Assembly: GCA_963205035.1 (NCBI GenBank)
Contig: CAUJII010000215.1
Location: 1-17,747, forward strand
From: Spirochaetota bacterium
GTDB lineage: Bacteria; Spirochaetota; Leptospiria; Turneriellales; Turneriellaceae
Length of the DNA: 17,747 nt
Reading direction: 5' to 3'
The notes under the pieces are model-generated. The model was not told where the DNA came from. It was given only the letters and a program-made list of their open reading frames with translations, and did not search any database. Of the stretch, positions 15,411 to 17,747 are shown one piece after another (the stretch's first letter is position 1; each line of letters opens with the position of its first letter). A program made the translations under genes and the position numbers.

Positions 15411-16700
15411 TCAGTCTTCCGGCGGCCCTTGCGTCTTGAGTGCCATTCTGAGCTCGCGCATCGAGTACTCTTTGCTATAAAAACCCATCATCGTATGGAT
15501 GAGTTCTCCGTCGGCTTTCGTCAAAACGACAGTCGGCAAGCCCCGGACGCTGTAATCTCTTGCCAGTTTGTCTAGAGCGTCCGTGGGGTTCGAGAAATCG
15601 ATACGTACAGGCAGAATTTTTTTCTCGATGGCGAAGTCGATGAAGTCTTCTTGTGTAAAAAGTTTCCTTTCCATCTGCTCGCACGCTGTGCACCAGTCGG
15701 CCCAAAAATCAATGAAAAGGATTTTCCCTTCTTGAGAAGCGACCTTCTTGGCCTCGTTCAAATCTTTGTACCATTTCAATCTGCCTTCGGGGAGCGTCAT
15801 TGCCGTGCGCTGGGGTACATCCGACTGAGCACCTGTGTTAGTCTTCACGTCGACTCCCCAATATTTCGCAAAAGGCGTCGTGAAGAGAAAAAATCCCAGA
15901 CCAGAAAGCAAAAGCATGCCGGCTGTGTTGAGCTTAGCTCGTTTTGTCATCGGTGGCTCCTTTTTTAAGGGTTCGGCCAAAAGGAAAAATGTCACCGTGA
16001 GACCCAACCCAATAATTGCAAACGGAAAGGTTTGATTCGCAGGCGGAAAATCTCCACTGATGTCTTCGAGATAATGGAAGCCCATTGTGATCAGAACAAC
16101 TGCTCCGACATACTCAACTGCCTTGAGCCAAATTCCCGGTTTGGGAAGTCTAATCGAAAAGACGCCGATGAGCAGAAATGGTATTCCCATACCAAACGCA
16201 AATGCAAATGCCGCAAGCGACGGCCCAAAAATCGAATGCTGCTCGGCGGCGTTGCGGCTAATCTGAACGAGTAGGCTGCCGAAAAACGGGGCAGTGCAGG
16301 GCGCGGCGATGAAAGCGGAGAAGATGCCCAAAACGAGCGGATAAAGAATGGGGTTTTTATTCTTAGCCTGCAAGCGATTGGCAAAATTGGGCAGGGGGAG
16401 CGGTACCAAATGCGCGTACGCGAGGCCCAAATAGATAAGTACCACGCTAATAACTACGAGCGCCTTAGGGCTTGCGAGGTATGCACCGAAGACACTTCCT
16501 GAAAGCGCAGCCACCATGCCCAATGTCCCGTATGTTAAGGCCATTCCCGTGACGTAAACGCCTGCGACGTGGAAGCCTTGGCTCCAACTCTTGCGCTCGC
16601 CGCCTGCGAAGATGGCGGCTGTGATAGGGATTAGGGGGTAGACGCAGGCCGAGAGCGAGGCGAGAAGGCCCGAAGCGAATGCGGTGAAAAAGAGAACCAT
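15411..16700 (-). CDS. dsbD: DsbD-family membrane thiol reductase with C-terminal thioredoxin domain, lacking the alpha domain
   Basis: DsbD carries electrons from cytoplasmic thioredoxin across the inner membrane to extracytoplasmic thiol proteins. This 429-residue protein begins directly with the membrane beta domain (about 1-240). Its paired Cys lie in SACVYPL (Cys19) and APCTAPF (Cys135). A further TM near 262-285 leads into a C-terminal thioredoxin-like gamma domain (about 310-425) with DWCTACEQ (Cys337, Cys340) and RGLPTVVL, the cis-Pro loop. The N-terminal periplasmic alpha domain of E. coli DsbD is absent, as in other short DsbD forms. ATG 16700 has no Shine-Dalgarno, but an A/T-rich TATATT hexamer lies about 10 bases upstream. 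It converges on gpsA and is divergent from P2. Confidence 0.88.
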   Translation of the reverse strand: MVLFFTAFASGLLASLSACVYPLIPITAAIFAGGERKSWSQGFHVAGVYVTGMALTYGTLGMVAALSGSVFGAYLASPKALVVISVVLIYLGLAYAHLVPLPLPNFANRLQAKNKNPILYPLVLGIFSAFIAAPCTAPFFGSLLVQISRNAAEQHSIFGPSLAAFAFAFGMGIPFLLIGVFSIRLPKPGIWLKAVEYVGAVVLITMGFHYLEDISGDFPPANQTFPFAIIGLGLTVTFFLLAEPLKKEPPMTKRAKLNTAGMLLLSGLGFFLFTTPFAKYWGVDVKTNTGAQSDVPQRTAMTLPEGRLKWYKDLNEAKKVASQEGKILFIDFWADWCTACEQMERKLFTQEDFIDFAIEKKILPVRIDFSNPTDALDKLARDYSVRGLPTVVLTKADGELIHTMMGFYSKEYSMRELRMALKTQGPPED

Positions 16701-16770
16701 CGAAGGTAATATATGAAACTCGAAAGGCCCCGGCGAGAAGTAATAGGAAGTCGGTTCCAGTTGTGTTTTT

Positions 16771-16807
16771 CCATAGCTACGGCCGGGTCGTGTGCCCGCA
16801 GCTATGG
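16771..16807. repeat. hairpin-forming inverted repeat in the dsbD / P2 divergent region
   Basis: CCATAGCT (16771-16778) pairs with AGCTATGG (16800-16807). Inside the 21-base loop a second short stem is possible, CGGG (16784-16787) with CCCG (16795-16798). It lies 5' of both flanking genes, so it is not their terminator. It shares the CCATAGC word with the adjacent palindrome and with two copies in the P2 gene. Confidence 0.55.
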
Positions 16808-16819
16808 AAATCCATAGCT
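16800..16819. promoter_or_regulatory. perfect palindrome upstream of P2 (operator candidate)
   Basis: The arms AGCTATGGA (16800-16808) and TCCATAGCT (16811-16819) are perfect reverse complements around an AA spacer. It lies 31 bases upstream of the shared 40-bp element, much as the P1 palindrome lies 38 bases upstream of its copy. It may be the operator of an autoregulating P2, or part of a REP-like repeat. Confidence 0.5.
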
Positions 16820-16850
16820 ATATGTCATCGCTCAAAAAAAAACGCAAAAA

Positions 16851-16890
16851 TCGTGAGAAAAAAACCCACTTTCTTGGTATTTAATATATA
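16851..16890 (+). promoter_or_regulatory. 40-bp element shared with the P1 gene (copy 2)
   Basis: It consists of TCGTGAGAAAAAAAC, the 4 variable bases CCAC, TTTCT, the variable base T, and GGTATTTAATATATA. It is followed directly by GAGG and, 6 bases later, the P2 ATG. It is the same length as copy 1 and differs only at the 5 variable positions. A 12-codon open frame (GTG 16853 to TAG 16891) runs through it but has no ribosome-binding site. Confidence 0.7.
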
Positions 16891-16900
16891 GAGGCCCAAT

Positions 16901-17470
16901 ATGAAATGCACAAAACAACCCGCCTTTTTAGAAGGCAAACCTACTCCCATCGCCGATGTTTGGGAAGTCCGGCTACCAACAGCACAATGGCAGAAAATCC
17001 GCGCAAGATCTAAGGAGCGGCGCACCACCTATTCGACCATCACGCGGCTCTGCATATTTGAACTCGCTGAACGCTCTTCGCTCCGCATGCGGGGTGCGTT
17101 GGAGAAGCTGTGCGCGGCGAATCGTGCCGAATGCCAGGGAGCGGATTTGCACCGGCATATCGTGTGTTTTTATGGCGAAGATGTTCTTCTGGTACGGATG
17201 GCGGCTATGCGGTTGGGGATTACGGTGTCTGCGTTTATCCGGCTGGCGCTCAAGTTGTACTTGCGACACTTTGCTCAGGATTTCCATAGCCGGAGATCGG
17301 GAGGTGAAAGGATTACTTCCGAACTCCTCTTCTGGAAAGGCATCAAGCGTTGGATTTCCATAGCTGTCACCCCACTGAACGAATTCTCGCTCCCCCAATC
17401 CCGAAACTACACGTTCGCGAGCTTTCCCCCTGAATCCCGCTGGGGCTGGCCTGAAGGAGTACTCATCTAA
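16901..17470 (+). CDS. P2: uncharacterised helical/RHH-like protein, distant DUF1564-like paralogue of P1
   Basis: This is a 189-residue basic protein with no firmly recognised family. The first module (about 20-58) has WEVRLPTAQWQKIRARSKE then STITRLCIFELAER. The second (about 84-128) has RHIVCFYGEDVLLVRMAAMR then GITVSAFIRLALKLYLRHF. The order, the RLC motif and the G-(S/T)-VS-x-F turn match P1. RHH-like DNA binding is inferred from this pattern. ATG 16901 is supported by AGAGG 6 bases upstream and by the shared element. The C-terminal ~60 residues show no similarity to P1 that I can see. Their coding sequence contains two 13-bp copies of GGATTTCCATAGC in different reading frames, so repeat insertion may have rebuilt this tail. 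Confidence 0.6.
   Translation: MKCTKQPAFLEGKPTPIADVWEVRLPTAQWQKIRARSKERRTTYSTITRLCIFELAERSSLRMRGALEKLCAANRAECQGADLHRHIVCFYGEDVLLVRMAAMRLGITVSAFIRLALKLYLRHFAQDFHSRRSGGERITSELLFWKGIKRWISIAVTPLNEFSLPQSRNYTFASFPPESRWGWPEGVLI
17278..17290 (+). repeat. GGATTTCCATAGC repeat inside P2 (copy 1)
   Basis: This 13-bp word recurs at 17352-17364. Its CCATAGC core is shared with the palindrome and hairpin upstream of the gene (16771-16819). Here it encodes part of QDFHSR. Confidence 0.6.
17352..17364 (+). repeat. GGATTTCCATAGC repeat inside P2 (copy 2)
   Basis: This is an exact copy of 17278-17290, 74 bases downstream. It is read in another frame here (WISIAV). The frame difference shows conservation at the DNA rather than the protein level. 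Confidence 0.6.
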
Positions 17471-17529
17471 TTCGCCTGCACTTCGCCTGTGCCGTAGCTA
17501 AAACCTAACTCTACCCCAGACTCAGCCCG

Positions 17530-17747
17530 TTACCGGATGAGGCCGGGGTTTTCAAGGTACTGCGCGAGTGTCACCAAGAATTTGGCGCCGGTCGCTCCGT
17601 CGATAACGCGGTGGTCGCACGCCAAACTGAGAGAGAGGAAATCGCCGAAAGCGACAGTGCCCTCCTTGGTTTCGATCGCGCGCCTCTCGCTTGCGCCGAC
17701 CGCGAGAATCGCCGCCTCGGGCGCGTTGATGACCGCCTGAAAAGAAG
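17530..17747 (-). CDS. 2-oxoacid dehydrogenase E2 (dihydrolipoamide acyltransferase), C-terminal fragment
   Basis: On the minus strand an open frame enters at the right edge and stops at 17530-17532. It encodes about 71 residues beginning SFQAVINAPEAAILAVGAS. The catalytic motif LACDHRVIDGATGAKFL includes the His and Asp of the conserved DHRxxDG. The frame ends in LENPGLIR. This is the C-terminus of the E2 catalytic domain, which transfers the acyl group from lipoamide to CoA in pyruvate or 2-oxoglutarate dehydrogenase complexes. The lipoyl and E1/E3-binding domains lie outside the window. The substrate class (pyruvate, 2-oxoglutarate or branched-chain) cannot be decided from this part. It converges on P2 across a 59-base gap. 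Confidence 0.92.
   Translation of the reverse strand, partial: SFQAVINAPEAAILAVGASERRAIETKEGTVAFGDFLSLSLACDHRVIDGATGAKFLVTLAQYLENPGLIR

Noticed and set aside
16771..16819. CCATAGCT inverted repeats as an integron attC site or IS end
   Set aside because: There are no attC-type R/L core motifs, no integrase or transposase gene nearby, and no target duplication that I could see.
1..17747. CRISPR array, tRNA or rRNA genes, riboswitch
   Set aside because: I found no regularly spaced direct repeats of 25-40 bases, no tRNA-like cloverleaf and no rRNA signature on reading both strands. A covariance-model search was not possible.

Overview
The window looks like chromosomal DNA from a spirochaete, most likely a Leptospiraceae-type organism such as a Turneriella or Leptospira relative. 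This is an inference. It rests on a PD40-OmpA envelope protein, a fliO-fliP pair, a SpoIIE-like membrane sensor, and two proteins that loosely resemble the Leptospira family DUF1564. Genes are densely packed, and no gap longer than about 230 bases was found. No rRNA, tRNA, CRISPR array or transposase gene was seen.

Layout. 1-2117 (+): the 3' part of an OmpA/PD40 envelope gene, then a hotdog acyl-CoA thioesterase. 2064-3524 (-): a two-TM sensor with a degenerate SpoIIE-like domain, whose 3' end overlaps the thioesterase gene. 3753-6467 (+): pyruvate phosphate dikinase (ppdK). 6495-11397 (-): a co-directional run. In transcription order it holds an accessory helical DNA-binding-like protein (here called P1), fliO, fliP, a REP-type inverted repeat, an RsbW-like ATPase-fold protein, a small lipoprotein and a secreted caspase-like protein. 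11618-15370 (+): a tight operon of two small membrane proteins, a glmM-type phosphohexomutase, a Nudix hydrolase and gpsA. 15411-16700 (-): a short DsbD-type membrane thiol reductase. 16901-17470 (+): a second accessory protein (P2), distantly similar to P1. 17530-17747 (-): the C-terminus of a dihydrolipoamide acyltransferase (E2), cut by the window edge.

The most striking signal is shared by the P1 and P2 genes, which lie about 5.5 kb apart on opposite strands. Both are preceded by an almost identical 40-bp element (35 of 40 positions by eye), placed just upstream of the Shine-Dalgarno sequence. About 30-40 bp further upstream each has its own near-perfect palindrome, with arms of 9 or 10 bp and a 2-bp spacer. 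The two palindromes have unrelated sequences. The proteins share an architecture of two helical, ribbon-helix-helix-like segments. This suggests a dispersed family of small regulators that keeps a common promoter or leader and carries a gene-specific operator.

The core genes cover central carbon metabolism (PPDK, E2), envelope precursors and lipid backbone (GlmM, GpsA), flagellar export (FliO, FliP) and extracytoplasmic redox (DsbD). The signalling-type genes are notable because the SpoIIE-like and RsbW-like proteins both appear to lack canonical catalytic or nucleotide-binding residues.
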